DNA of 64,000 bases from Rubripirellula amarantea (GTDB taxonomy: Bacteria; Planctomycetota; Planctomycetia; Pirellulales; Pirellulaceae): contig NZ_SJPI01000001.1 in assembly GCF_007859865.1 (NCBI RefSeq), positions 3,481,241 to 3,545,240 of the forward strand, written 5' to 3'. A model generated the notes under the pieces. It did no database searches, was not told where the DNA came from, and saw only the letters and a program-made list of their open reading frames with translations. This document shows, in pieces, positions 26,401-36,000 of this stretch; the stretch's first letter is position 1; each line of letters starts with the position of its first letter. A program made the translations under genes and the position numbers.

Positions 26401-26581
26401 GGGCGATGGGTACCTGTCGAAGAATGAATCTGCGTTGTTCTTCGGGCTAAGCGATGCAGAACTGGTGGATCGAGTCACCGTTCGCTGGCCTAGCGGCGCC
26501 GAGCAGTCTTTCGATGGCATCGAAACGAATCGTCGCTGGCAAATAACCGAAGGGCATCATGCGCCCTGGCTAGATTGGTGA
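23453..26581 (+). CDS. Lipoprotein with TPR, FG-GAP/VCBS and ASPIC/UnbV domains
   Basis: The protein (1042 residues) starts at an ATG with AGGAA upstream. A lipoprotein signal is visible: basic KRRR, hydrophobic AIVLSVVILVCQ, then VVGC with the lipidated Cys. Residues about 60-420 hold TPR-like helical repeats (for example ILERMAELNPDRRDDIHAHAASLLHQ). Residues about 520-900 contain FG-GAP/VCBS repeats of the CRTAC1 type with calcium-binding Dx(D/N)xDG loops (DFDRDGQLDLYFAQ, DWNQDGFADLMIGN, DFDQNGLLDLHVSN). The C-terminus is an ASPIC/UnbV domain (ERDAIGARVTITCG ... GYLSKNESALFFGL ... VRWPSG). Planctomycetes have many paralogs with this order. The role is unknown; it is probably anchored in a membrane and faces the periplasm or outside. 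It is monocistronic. Confidence 0.9.
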   Translation: MRTRFPSDLPKRRRAIVLSVVILVCQVVGCTRQSGVAESSSEIPKSEVSIGSVGREPNNAKDASRQPVQSKQAKLKCAARWISKGEVDLAAASIQDLLIEDPDDPDANALMLQISMARGDTSRGIAILERMAELNPDRRDDIHAHAASLLHQNGQLDEAVERLRILLARSPQFDEARRMLARILNHQGYAAESNQQVRIFMERQPLTFGELLRLALPDRSWGNVNTDTTDPSQFESVAMIVNSASAMRINGDPASAVKLLDASPWFSVDGQVVASQSVNDQSGQTQPHPAVISLYVRSLAESQQRERLKTALASCPDSCLPYPDFWIACGVISTSTNPQVATECFARAIWLEPFNLDAYYGISQSLEAEGKPELAKRFRQRSLAIDSFQDQVRTMQSMKQPDPDAFIKVSSFLSNMGHLLDALVWQEYAIATFSPRSRKLQQIPAFKEEVLKKYAQGRDDRFILFGVEANNVALANSWLDELQRDRVVQQSDSNVPSTHAGPSDPITPPVLRNVASKCNLKFRYQNSDPPVERYFLIFEGLGGGVACLDFDRDGQLDLYFAQAATRPPQQQSQFSNGLFRQLEQKFHDVIHQSGADDRSFTFGVTAGDWNQDGFADLMIGNLGQNQLLLNQGDGTFRRHDDQQLASEDAFTCSVAIADITGDGLPEVLEINYVDDPAIYKPNEIDANGRLVSTPGPMKYRSAKDRVIVSQGDGSMLAKPLGDQDEAAYSPGLSLVVTDFDNRPGNEVFVANDLRSNQLWTRSTNSDGTNQWSDTAVTRGVAYGTSGKPMACMGVAAADFDQNGLLDLHVSNFESEWSNHYMQTKSGLFVDSAVAFKLDRLTQKMLGFGTQAIDYDNDSHWDLIVGNGHIEDMSYQGVLFAMPTQLLAGRSDGFTQVKVSGDDEYWDTRHFSRGMAKCDFDRDGLVDVVVSDLKSDAVLLHNETVANKQWLQLECIGTASERDAIGARVTITCGSQSWMQTVQTGDGYLSKNESALFFGLSDAELVDRVTVRWPSGAEQSFDGIETNRRWQITEGHHAPWLDW

Positions 26582-26775
26582 GCGAGACTGGATCGATCCA
26601 GTTGCCTTACGAACGTTTGAGCGCTGGTTTGTTTGAGCGTTCGGGCGTTAGAAAACAAGTCGAGTGCATCGCCAGAGCATGGCATCATCCCGACGATTTT
26701 TCCCCTGTTCGTTCCAAGGACCGAGCGCCGAGATGCCCCGAGACGCCTGAGCGGCCAACTGGTGCAACCCAGTGT

Positions 26776-28386
26776 TTAGCGACTTGCCTTCGTCCAAGTG
26801 TTGTCACGTTCTGGTTCGCGGACAACGCTTCGAGCCTTCGGTGCAGGTAAGGGCGGATAGGTGCGACTGGTCATCGCCGCTTCACGCACGGGTACCGATT
26901 GGCGAGTTGAGACACTTGTCGCGTCACGGTCTAAGGATCGTGTTGGCAGAGCAGGTGCTTCGAAGGTGGAGCGAGCGGCCGGCAAGTCGAGGCTGCGGCG
27001 AAACGGCGATGGTTCGTCGTCGTCCAAGGCTCGAATCGGCTCGATTCCCGTGAACGAAGAGGTCTCCGTTGTCTGTCGGTTTTGGAAATCTGGACGAATC
27101 GCACCGTACCGAGATTGCGGTCGCGACATCGCGGTGGAGTCATCCGCGTCCTGTAGTTCCCAGTACGACTTTGGCTTTTCGCGGGAGTAATCCGGTTCGC
27201 TCGCCGGCGCTTCGTATTCACGAGGCTCGCGGTCAAGTTCATTCCGGTAGCTTGTTTCATTGCGAGGAGCATAGCTGCTTTCCTCGCGGCGGTAGCTTTC
27301 TAAACGGGGCTGGTCGATCGGCGACAAATCAGCCTGTGGACGCGGGCTGGTTGGCGATCCGGTCAACGGTGCAGCACTTGGTTGGCCATAACCTTGGTCG
27401 GAAAAGCTGGGGGGGGCAGCGGAGCTGGACGGGATCGGCACCGTGAATTGACGAGGAGCAGTTTCCATCGCACTGACTTGACCGATCGCACCGTATTGAT
27501 CTGGGCTGGACGAAACCGGATAGGGTTGGCCCAGCGGCTGCGCGTAAGTTGCTTGCGCGTCGAATGTCGTTGGTGCGGCACCTAAACTTGAAAACGGTGT
27601 GCGTTGCAGTTGATCAATCGTTGACGTGCATGGTTGCTGGATCGTGACTGTGGTATTCGACATCGGGTCCACGGTCGTTGCGGGTCGATAGTACGTAACC
27701 GGTGCACGGTAGTACGAGCTGCGGTACCCGGTGCCGAAGAGGTTGCTAAAGAAACGCGATAATCCACTGCCCAACGTAGGTCGTGGAGCGTTGGGAAATA
27801 ACGGAGCGACGTTCGTTGCCGGAACGCCCGTCATCGGAGTTCCGGTCGGTACCGCGACTTGGGCGGCCGCATAGTTTGCCCGGTAGTAGCTCGAATTCGG
27901 GTACACGTTTGCTGCGCCCATGTACGAACTGGTAGGCCCAACGCCCAACATGCCAGCGTTGCCCAGCATTCCCGTGTTGCCTCGCAAAATCTGCGGCGTC
28001 GTCATGGGGACGCTGTAGGCCGTTTGCAAATTAGTGCCGACCGGTTGTCCGGTGTAGACCGACGGATTGTCGTACGCGGGGCGCTGAAGTTGGTAAGCAC
28101 CGCTGCTAAGGACGGGCGTTGTCAACGGCAGCGTTGTCGTGGGAGCGTAGCCAGCGGAATAGTTCGACTGATAATTCGTCGTAGCAATCGGTGCATAGCC
28201 CGCAGTGTAAGGCGTGTAGGCTGCTGCGTAAGGCGTGTAGGCTGCTGAGTAGGGCGTGTATCCGACTGCGTATGGATTGGCTTGTCGCCCATACAACCAG
28301 TCCGTCAAGCAGCAAGCATCAGCCGACGAGGTCGCAGCAGTCAGGGCAGCAGCTAGAGCGGCAATCTTTAGGCGTTGAAAAGGCAT
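26776..28386 (-). CDS. Exported Tyr/Pro/Ser-rich protein with YTPYAA repeats
   Basis: I do not recognise a domain with known function. The likely start is the ATG at 28386 (MPFQRLKIAALAAALTAATS), giving a clear signal peptide that ends before a CC pair; the frame is open ten codons further. After the signal, GYTPYSAAYTPYAAAYTPYT is a short tandem repeat. The rest is low-complexity, rich in Tyr, Pro, Ser, Thr and Gln, with a basic/acidic C-terminal half (many RSYR and EPREYE segments). Such Tyr-Pro-rich secreted proteins occur across Rhodopirellula-like genomes and may belong to the cell wall or surface. It converges with the TPR/FG-GAP gene, from which 194 bases separate it. Its frame is certain because no other frame is open over this length. 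Confidence 0.75.
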   Translation of the reverse strand: MPFQRLKIAALAAALTAATSSADACCLTDWLYGRQANPYAVGYTPYSAAYTPYAAAYTPYTAGYAPIATTNYQSNYSAGYAPTTTLPLTTPVLSSGAYQLQRPAYDNPSVYTGQPVGTNLQTAYSVPMTTPQILRGNTGMLGNAGMLGVGPTSSYMGAANVYPNSSYYRANYAAAQVAVPTGTPMTGVPATNVAPLFPNAPRPTLGSGLSRFFSNLFGTGYRSSYYRAPVTYYRPATTVDPMSNTTVTIQQPCTSTIDQLQRTPFSSLGAAPTTFDAQATYAQPLGQPYPVSSSPDQYGAIGQVSAMETAPRQFTVPIPSSSAAPPSFSDQGYGQPSAAPLTGSPTSPRPQADLSPIDQPRLESYRREESSYAPRNETSYRNELDREPREYEAPASEPDYSREKPKSYWELQDADDSTAMSRPQSRYGAIRPDFQNRQTTETSSFTGIEPIRALDDDEPSPFRRSLDLPAARSTFEAPALPTRSLDRDATSVSTRQSVPVREAAMTSRTYPPLPAPKARSVVREPERDNTWTKASR

Positions 28387-28623
28387 CAACCAATGTTCCG
28401 TACGAGTTTCACACAATCAGTGAGCGACCGTATTGTAGGAGGGTCGCAAAAAAGGAGCGCAAGGCATCCTGTGTAAGTGGACGCCGCAGGAGCCATTTGG
28501 TCAACGTTTCGTGAGCCAACTTTTGATCAATGTGAATCTTTGCGGCCCATCATTTCCCACATCTAACGATTGCTCCGACTTTAACGCCACCAACCGGACA
28601 CGTTGATAATCTCGATGCCGGTT

Positions 28624-30726
28624 CTAACCAATCGAAGCGGTTCGTAAGTTGCCCCGTTTAGAATCCCGTTCAAAAATCTCAACGCCTTCTTCGGCTGGTG
28701 GATCCCAGGGTTGGCCGCAGTGTTCGCAAGTCGCTAAGTCGATGCGGCGAGCTTGAGTGCATCGCGGACAGTCTTCTTTGATTGGTTTGCGGTAAATCGA
28801 GATCAGTGCAATCACGACGCCAAAGCCGAGCGTCGCGCCTAGAGCTGTCCAGGTGATTCTTGCACGGTTTGACAGCCCCACACGTCCACCCATGTACCAA
28901 ACTGCCAGGCTTGCAAAAGCCGCATGGCCGATGGTCGAAAACACAATGCCCATTGGCGATCCGGGACCGGCAACCCCATAGAAAAGCGACATGGTCGTGA
29001 TCATGAGCGTGAGGATTGCGGGAGGAAAAAACCAGCCGATCCAATCTTCAGAATGACCCGTTTGCATCTTGGGAAGTTGCACGGAGCCCAAGCTTTCCAC
29101 ACCACCGTTGGCGTCGAGCTTCGCGTACTTCGATACTTCTGATGAATAGTTCTCATGAATCAATGCGTGTTCGCCATCGGGCGTTCGTATCACGCGAAGC
29201 ATCTCTTTCGCGTTAGGAGGATCCACTTGAAAGGTTCGGCTACTGACCACTTTGATCGGCGGTAATGCGAATTGGTGCGTGGTTTTGATCGTCGCAGAAT
29301 CTGCTTGCGGCATCTCTGACGAAGTGTCCGTCGGTTCGATCGTATGCCAAGTGAGTTGGTTGTCCGCCATCGTCCATAGCGATGCAGGACGATCGTCCTC
29401 TTCAAGCAACAGCATTGCGTAATCCACTTTCCCGTCGAGCAATTTCTGGGCTCGAAGCTCATCAGCGAGCAGTTGGTAAACGCCATTATCATCTGCTAGT
29501 AATGGATTCACGCTTGTGTTGAGGCCATAGATTGACGAGTTGTGAAGGTTCGACAGCGCATCGATTCCCTCAAATTCGCCTTGGGCATCTGCCACCGAAG
29601 CATAGCCACCTTCAGGGCTTACGATTGCAACGAGAGTATTGACGCGGTCGTACAGCAGAACTCGATTTTGATGGCCAACAATCGAGACCTCGCCAAAGGG
29701 AACCGTCTTAGAAGTTGACGATCCTAAATATTGGAATTGTCGCAGCGGCGAATCGCGATTGTAGTTGGTGGGGCTTAGCTGAGACCCATGAGTTTCTCGC
29801 CAACCCTCGTTAACTTTCGCGAACGCACTCCGGTCGTCGAGATCTCGCACTAAGATTTCTTCTTGATTCCAGTTCCCGCCTCGTCGCGTGATTGCAAGCT
29901 GCTGCCATTCACCCTCGGCATTCATTGAAAGCCTGTAAGTGGTGTAGTCTCGCGCGGTCTTTGGAATGCTTTCGACGAGGAACGCAAACACTACTCCGTA
30001 GAGTACGACGCCTGAAAAAATGAGCCCAATCATGCTGGTCGTCGATTGCCAATGATGGGAAGACCGCGGAGGCAATTGGGATTGATGTGCGAAGGCATGT
30101 CGCGATGCAAGCAGGGTCACCGTCGCGAACGCTGCGAAGATTGCCAGCATGAATGCCATTGAACCAAAGACGTTTTGAAACGGGAGGTTGGATAGTAGCA
30201 GCATCAAGAACATCGTCAGCGTGACTGCACCCACGGCGGGCAACAAGCGAGTTCCCACCCACTTCGCATCTCGATTGACGATCCAAAGCACGGTTGGGTG
30301 CAGTAGAAAGACGATGAAGGAAGAAAGCAAAAACGGTGTGATTTGGCGTGCGTTGGTTGGCAGTCGTTCGACACCTTTGACCTGCAGATACGTCATCGCG
30401 ACCGCAATGGGGACTGCTAGAGTGATCGCGAATGCCACATAGCCGGCCGCTACTTTGCCCCAATAGATCTCGCGAGTGGACGTGGGGCGGTGCAACAGAT
30501 ATCCCCGTGAATCGTTGCGTGTGTCAAAGAGTGACTGCAGCAATCCCAGCCCTATCGCGACCATACCGCCTGTCAAACCAAGTAGGGACATCAGTTTGGT
30601 TTCCATTTGCACTGCTTCATAGACCGACGATGGCCGGATCATCCAAAGCATGACAAGGCCAAAGACCATGCCGAGCGGCGTCCAGCGTAAGCAGTCACGA
30701 AGCTCTTTCTTGAAAACAGCATTCAT
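28624..30726 (-). CDS. ABC-2 type transporter permease with C-terminal zinc ribbon
   Basis: The protein (700 residues) begins with a cytoplasmic segment and a hydrophobic helix, then at least five more membrane segments within the first 250 residues, typical of ABC-2 permeases. A large extracytoplasmic region (about 260-560) without Cys follows, then three or four more membrane segments. The last 60 residues form a zinc ribbon, CPRC...CEHC, in the cytoplasm, which is unusual for this family. Its start overlaps the stop of the ATPase gene by four bases (ATGA at 30723-30726), a sign of translational coupling. Together with the ATPase it would form a transporter, possibly for a lipid, peptide or antimicrobial compound; the substrate is not visible. 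Confidence 0.85.
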   Translation of the reverse strand: MNAVFKKELRDCLRWTPLGMVFGLVMLWMIRPSSVYEAVQMETKLMSLLGLTGGMVAIGLGLLQSLFDTRNDSRGYLLHRPTSTREIYWGKVAAGYVAFAITLAVPIAVAMTYLQVKGVERLPTNARQITPFLLSSFIVFLLHPTVLWIVNRDAKWVGTRLLPAVGAVTLTMFLMLLLSNLPFQNVFGSMAFMLAIFAAFATVTLLASRHAFAHQSQLPPRSSHHWQSTTSMIGLIFSGVVLYGVVFAFLVESIPKTARDYTTYRLSMNAEGEWQQLAITRRGGNWNQEEILVRDLDDRSAFAKVNEGWRETHGSQLSPTNYNRDSPLRQFQYLGSSTSKTVPFGEVSIVGHQNRVLLYDRVNTLVAIVSPEGGYASVADAQGEFEGIDALSNLHNSSIYGLNTSVNPLLADDNGVYQLLADELRAQKLLDGKVDYAMLLLEEDDRPASLWTMADNQLTWHTIEPTDTSSEMPQADSATIKTTHQFALPPIKVVSSRTFQVDPPNAKEMLRVIRTPDGEHALIHENYSSEVSKYAKLDANGGVESLGSVQLPKMQTGHSEDWIGWFFPPAILTLMITTMSLFYGVAGPGSPMGIVFSTIGHAAFASLAVWYMGGRVGLSNRARITWTALGATLGFGVVIALISIYRKPIKEDCPRCTQARRIDLATCEHCGQPWDPPAEEGVEIFERDSKRGNLRTASIG

Positions 30727-31718
30727 CGTTGGGCTCCATTTTTACGGTGGCTGGAGGAAGTCACAGGAGTAGAGAAAAACGATCCATCTCCTCGCTCCCG
30801 CGTAAGGTAGGCGAGTACCGCATCGCCCAGCGTGGAATCGACTCGCTCGGGCGGCTGACCACTCAGGCGATCAATCGCGGCCAGCGTTTCTTCGTCGGCA
30901 TCGGCCACTGCAATCTGCAAGCGATCGCCTAGTTTTCGTGCCTCGATCAAACCGGGGATCGCAGCCACAACGCTGGCATCAAACTCATCGCCGTGAACTG
31001 CAAAAAGTGAAACCCGGTCAGTGAAATCATCCATCATGGTGTCGACTTTCAAACGACCACCCACCATGACGGCCACTCGGTCGGCAATCCGTTCGACGTC
31101 GTCTAACAGGTGCGTGCTCAGGATCACCGTCCGTTTTCCACCGCCGGCGAACTCAATCAATGTTTCGTTGAGTGCTCGGCGACTGACGGGATCCAATCCC
31201 AACGCGGGATCATCCAAGACCAACAGTTCAGGATCCGGCGCTAGAACAAGAGCCAGGGAAACGCCTGCGCGTTGACCTCGCGAAAGCGTGCTCACCCGCG
31301 CGTCTTGGTCGATACCGAAGTGACGAACGATGTCTCTAAAAAGTTCGTTGTTCCAAGTTGCGTAACCCGCTCGTTGAAAGTCCTGGCACTGCCGCACTCG
31401 CATTGAAGGATACAAAAAGTGTCCTTCAACTAAGTATCCAATCCGGGCTCGCGTTGAGACCGACATTCGCGAGGCATCTTCGCCAAGTGTGATGGCTTTG
31501 CCACGAGTGGGCGCTAGCAGGCCCATCAAGATGCGAATGGTTGTCGTCTTGCCAGCACCATTGAGTCCCAGCAACGCGGTCACTTGTCCTTCCGGCACAC
31601 GGAAGTCTAGATCTCGCACAACAGGTTTGGCGCCGAAGTAGCGAGTCAAACCTTGCAATTCGATCGCAGGCACTGTTGGCGACGACCGGTCTGCTGAAGA
31701 TTGCTCATGAGTTTTCAC
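30723..31718 (-). CDS. ABC transporter ATP-binding protein
   Basis: This 331-residue ATPase drives the permease encoded next. Walker A is GLNGAGKTTT, the signature motif LSRGQRAGVSL, Walker B LLVLDDPALGLDP, and the switch histidine lies in LSTHLLDD. The region after the nucleotide-binding domain (about 230-331) is a typical extension of ABC-2 type ATPases. The start is a GTG at 31718 with AGGAG six bases upstream. It begins nine bases after the stop of the GntR regulator and overlaps the permease gene by four bases, so the three genes are one operon. The order GntR(YtrA)-ATPase-permease matches the known YtrABC-like layout in which the regulator represses its own transporter. Confidence 0.93.
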   Translation of the reverse strand: MKTHEQSSADRSSPTVPAIELQGLTRYFGAKPVVRDLDFRVPEGQVTALLGLNGAGKTTTIRILMGLLAPTRGKAITLGEDASRMSVSTRARIGYLVEGHFLYPSMRVRQCQDFQRAGYATWNNELFRDIVRHFGIDQDARVSTLSRGQRAGVSLALVLAPDPELLVLDDPALGLDPVSRRALNETLIEFAGGGKRTVILSTHLLDDVERIADRVAVMVGGRLKVDTMMDDFTDRVSLFAVHGDEFDASVVAAIPGLIEARKLGDRLQIAVADADEETLAAIDRLSGQPPERVDSTLGDAVLAYLTRERGDGSFFSTPVTSSSHRKNGAQR

Positions 31719-31727
31719 TGGGAACTC

Positions 31728-32114
31728 CTATCGCTGAGCGAGTTTTTGAAAGTGCTTTCTGATTTCGGAAACAATCTCATTCTCATCAAAACCAAGTGTG
31801 ACGGCCTCAGCCAAGAACGGACCGATCGCTTCTTCGAGTCGTCGGTTGCGTTCTTTCCTGGTGTAGATTTCGCGGCGTTGAGCCACAAAGTACCCACGCC
31901 CCTGCTGGCTCTCGATCACGCCATCTTGAACGAGTGCGGAGTAGGCTTTGGCGACCGTATTGGGATTGACCACCAATTCCGTTGCTAGGGAACGCACACT
32001 TGGAAGGGGATCGCCCACGTCAAGGCTTCTCGCTCCAATCGATGACCGGATCTGGTCGACGATTTGGCGATAGATGGGAACCTTCCCACCGGTGATGATT
32101 TGAATCTTAAGCAA
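31728..32114 (-). CDS. GntR-family regulator, YtrA subfamily
   Basis: The winged-helix domain is PIYRQIVDQIRSS...DPLPSVRSLATELVVNPNTVAKAYSALVQDGVIE, followed by a short C-terminal extension as in YtrA-type members, not the long effector domain of other GntR proteins. A much longer frame opens upstream to 32423, but the extra 100 residues have no counterpart. I choose the TTG at 32114 because GAGG lies six bases before it and it lies just after a consensus promoter; this gives 128 residues, normal for YtrA. It should repress the ABC transporter operon it leads by binding the palindrome at 32126-32154. Confidence 0.85.
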   Translation of the reverse strand: MLKIQIITGGKVPIYRQIVDQIRSSIGARSLDVGDPLPSVRSLATELVVNPNTVAKAYSALVQDGVIESQQGRGYFVAQRREIYTRKERNRRLEEAIGPFLAEAVTLGFDENEIVSEIRKHFQKLAQR

Positions 32115-32125
32115 AACCAGCCTCA

Positions 32126-32176
32126 CTACTGTACTGCGGTAAGTGGTACAGTAGGCGATCGAGGGAGCGGTGTCAA
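32126..32176 (-). promoter_or_regulatory. GntR operon promoter with overlapping palindromic operator
   Basis: On the minus strand TTGACA (32176-32171) and TACTGT (32153-32148) are 17 bases apart. The inverted repeat CTACTGTAC / GTACAGTAG (32126-32134 and 32146-32154, perfect nine-base arms, 11-base spacer) covers the whole -10 box and the expected start of transcription near 32141. It is the natural operator for the GntR protein 12 bases downstream. Confidence 0.8.
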
Positions 32177-32370
32177 GTTTTTTTCGGTAGAGATCTTCAA
32201 CGGCGTCGTTCTTGAAGTCCGAATACGACTTTTGCAGTTCATGACAGAGCGTGTTTGCGACGCTGTACGTTTGCGACGCTGTCTCTTTGCGATGCTGCAC
32301 ACTCGCGAGGGAAAATGACCCGAGACGTAGTGCGTCCTGTCGTCCTCGTCCATCTTCAAGCCCACCAGAT

Positions 32371-32853
32371 TTATGGGATCGGCTTTGCCATGAAACGCGT
32401 CGGTGCTGAATCACCAACGACAAAGTTTTCGAAACCGAAGCTGGTGTACAACCCGCGTGCCTTTGGGTTGTCGTCTTGAACTTCTAAAGTCAACTTACAG
32501 CAACCTCGTGCGAGTGCAGATGCTTCCGCGCAAGCGAGCAATGCCCGGCCAATGCCTCGGCCGCGATACTCGGGGATGACCGCTAGATCGTGGACGTTTA
32601 GCAGTGGCCGAGCCTGAAAGGTTGAAAAACCAAGGAAGCAGGTCGCCGTGCCAACGATCTGTTCATCAACCGAAGCTAACAGCACTAGCGAAGCGGGATG
32701 CTCAATCAGAGCGGGCACTAAGCGATCCTTGACGTCTGCGGGTAAAGGCTGGCCACCTCCCTTGGGATCGCACGCATAGGCATCAAGTACGTCGACCAAT
32801 CCGCTGGCGTGGGTCGGGTCATGCAAATTGGCTTCAAAAACAAGCAAATTCAA
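32371..32853 (-). CDS. GNAT-family N-acetyltransferase
   Basis: The protein (160 residues) has the acetyl-CoA-binding motif A, VIPEYRGRGIGRALL, with the Q/RxxGxG/A pattern, followed by LTLEVQDDNPKARGLYTSFGF, the usual motif B with the Tyr close to the catalytic site. It resembles ribosomal-protein or small-molecule acetyltransferases of the RimI type. The start is a TTG at 32853 in a weak ribosome-binding context. The gene is on the same strand as the GntR operon, but 256 bases and the operon's own promoter separate them, so it is probably a separate transcript. The acetylated substrate is unknown. Confidence 0.88.
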   Translation of the reverse strand: MNLLVFEANLHDPTHASGLVDVLDAYACDPKGGGQPLPADVKDRLVPALIEHPASLVLLASVDEQIVGTATCFLGFSTFQARPLLNVHDLAVIPEYRGRGIGRALLACAEASALARGCCKLTLEVQDDNPKARGLYTSFGFENFVVGDSAPTRFMAKPIP

Positions 32854-33092
32854 TTGATTTCTCGGGGGAAACGAGCAAGTTGATCATGGAGTGGTGGACG
32901 ATCGTAGCGACTATGGCACCAGCAGAGAGACCGGTCGTCACGGTTAGGATCACGAACTTCCTCCAATTTTGTTCCGCAAAATGCCCGCTTTGGGGGTGCG
33001 TTGGTTATCCTGGCACTGGCCGGTGGGGTGGGTGATTCCCCTGGCGATCGCCCATGTTCGACACATCAAAGTCACTCCAAGGGAACCACGTC

Positions 33093-36000
33093 ATGTTTCG
33101 ACGTCGCCAACCGCCCCGCCCCAACCCGTCTCGCCGCCGCTTGTCGCTGGAACCGCTAGAGCGAAGACGGATGCTAGCCGTTGATTTTGAGTTGCTTGGC
33201 GACATCAATGCGGTACTTAAGATGGAGAGTTCGAGCCCGCAGCATTTTACGGAAGTGGGATCGACACTCTATTTTACGGCCGAGACTTCTCGCTATGGGC
33301 GCGAGCTGTGGAAAACGGACGGGACCGCGTCGGGGACCATTTTGGTTCACGACATCAATGCTGGAATCTACAGTTCCGGTCCCTACAATCTTACTAACGT
33401 CGCTGGCACGCTGTACTTCAGAGCGTACGACGGAGTCAATGGAACGGAACTCTGGGCTAGCGATGGGACTGCGGCAGGCACCACGGTGGTCAAAGACATT
33501 CTTGGTGGAAGCGGTAGTTCGTTTCCGTCGAATCTGACGAACGTCGATGGCACTCTGTTCTTCACGGCGAATGACGGCACTAACGGTATCGAATTGTGGA
33601 CCAGCGATGGGACTGCGACAGGCACGACAATGCTCGACGACATTCGCGCCGGAATCGCTAGCGCTTCACCCGCCAGCCTGATCAATTTCGGTGGTACGTT
33701 GTTTTTCTCTGCAAACGACGGAGTCAACGGAATTGAACTATGGACTAGCGATGGAACCGCTGCTGGCACAAGCATCGTCAGCGACATTCGCCCAGGAATT
33801 TCTGGGGCTTATCCCACAAACCCAACTGAGTTCAACGGTTCGCTCTTCTTCGCTGCCAGTGACGGAGTCAACGGAAATGAACTATGGACAAGCGACGGAA
33901 CGGCATCGGGCACGACCTTGGTCAGTGACATTCGCTTGGGGATTGCTGGCGCCTACCCCTCGTATCTAACAAACGTCGGTGGCACGTTGTATTTCCGCGC
34001 CAATGACGGCACCACGGGAACTGAATTGTGGACGAGTGACGGGACTGCCACCGGCACGACGCTGGTGAGCAACATCAATAGCGGAAGTTCTAGCTCCGAC
34101 CCGAAGCAGTTGACCAACGTCGATGGCACGCTGTACTTTCGCGCCAATGATGGCAGCAATGGTCTTGAATTGTGGACCAGCGATGGCACCTCGGTTGGCA
34201 CGACTCTAGTCAGCGATATTCGGACAGGCGTCAACGGCTCTTCGCCCTCGTACCTTACAGATATCGGTGGCGTTCTGTACTTCAGAGCCTACGACGGAAT
34301 CAACGGAAACCAGCTGTGGACAAGTGACGGGACCGCCGCTGGCACAATCATGGTTAGCAATATCTCCAATGGAGTCACTGGCTCGTCGTCGTTGCGTTTA
34401 ACCGGCTTTGCTGGCGCAATTTACTTCAGTGCCAATGACGGTACCTATGGGGACGAACTGTGGACAACTGACGGGACCGCCGCTGGCACGGCGTTGGTCA
34501 AAGACATTCACGTTGAAAGTCTTGGTTCCAATCCCAACAAACTTACCAACGTCGGTGGCACGTTGCACTTTCTTGCCAATGATGGCGTCCATGGAAACGA
34601 ACTGTGGGCCAGCGATGGGACGGCAGGTGGCACTGGTTTGGTCAGCGACATTCTGGCCGGAAGTTCCAGTTCATCTCCCTCTAGTTTAAGCAACGTCGGC
34701 GGCAATCTATTTTTCGCTCCCAATGACGGCGTCCATGGAAACGAGCTGTGGACCAGCGATGGGACGGCAGTCGGCACATCTTTGGTCAGCGACATTTTCC
34801 CAGGTAGCTCCGGTTCAAATCCATCGAGATTTACCGACGCCGGTGGCACGGTTTACTTTAGCGCGAATAATGGCACCAACGGTACTGAATTGTGGACCAG
34901 CGACGGGACAGCGGCTGGAACGACCTTGGTCAGCGATATTCACCCTGGAAGCCTCGGATCAAATCCGCAATCTCTCATAGGCCTGGGTGGCACCCTATTC
35001 TTCGTAGCCAACGACGGCACCAATGGATTTGAACTATGGACCAGTGATGGGACCGCTGCGGGAACTTCTATGGTTGTCGATTTAAGAGCCGGAAGCAGCG
35101 GTTCAGGAGTGAGCAACCTAGTTGAAATGAATGGCTCACTTTTCTTCAGCGCCACCGATGGCGTGAGCGGAACTGAACTGTGGACAAGTGATGGCACCGC
35201 TGCGGGAACCTATCTAGTCAGCGATATCAATGCCGGCAATAACGGTTCGTCGCCATTCAATCTGACGAACGTCGATGGTGCCCTTTTCTTTACAGCATAC
35301 GATGGTGTTAACGGAGTTGAATTGTGGACCAGCGATGGGACTTCCGCTGGCACGACTTTGGTGAGCGACATTTTCGCTGGGCCGAGTAGTTCCGGCACCA
35401 GCAACCTGACCGAAGTCGATGGCACGCTTTTCTTCACCGCCACTGACGGGACTCACGGAACCGAGCTATGGACGAGCGATGGGACCGCTGCTGGCACAAC
35501 CCTAGTCAGCGACATTCGCGTTGGAAGTTCCAGCTCAACTCCTTCGGTTCTCAACAACGTCGGCGGAGTCTTGTATTTCAAAGCTTTGGATGACGAATTT
35601 GGCAGCGGCCTGTGGCGAGTGGACGAGAGCGATCAAACCGTTGAACGACTGGTTGACTCCAACAATGACTTCCCACAAATTTCGTCGATCCTAGGCATTG
35701 GCAATGAGCTGTTCGTCGTCGGAAGCAGCCCAGAATTTGGGACAGAGCTATACTTTCTTGCTGAATCGGATGACGACGATCAGATCGGCGAAGCCTCATC
35801 GTTGTCCATCGGAACCACCCCCGGCGAACTTGAAACGCTACTAGGTGGGGAGGCAGATGTCGACATATATGGCTTTTTCGCCGACGCGGACGATGTCTTT
35901 GTCATCGACATCGATAGCCCCGTTGGAAATCTCGATTCGTTGCTGAAAGTATTTAATGCTTCAGGAAGCGAATTGGCGTCGAGCGATAATGATGTGGGGC

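Noticed and set aside
26588-26601. Palindrome CTGGATCGATCCAG after the TPR/FG-GAP gene
   Set aside because: No loop and no T-run, so not a terminator; too short and isolated to call an operator.
32115-32423. Extended N-terminus of the GntR regulator
   Set aside because: The extra residues have no counterpart in YtrA-type proteins and would be translated across the promoter and operator.
33383-35197. Long antisense open frames within the ELW repeat genes (also at 36162-36740, 39843-40613, 44787-45635 and 55306-56061)
   Set aside because: They are shadows of the coding repeats; their translations echo the repeat period and have no leader, start context or domain.
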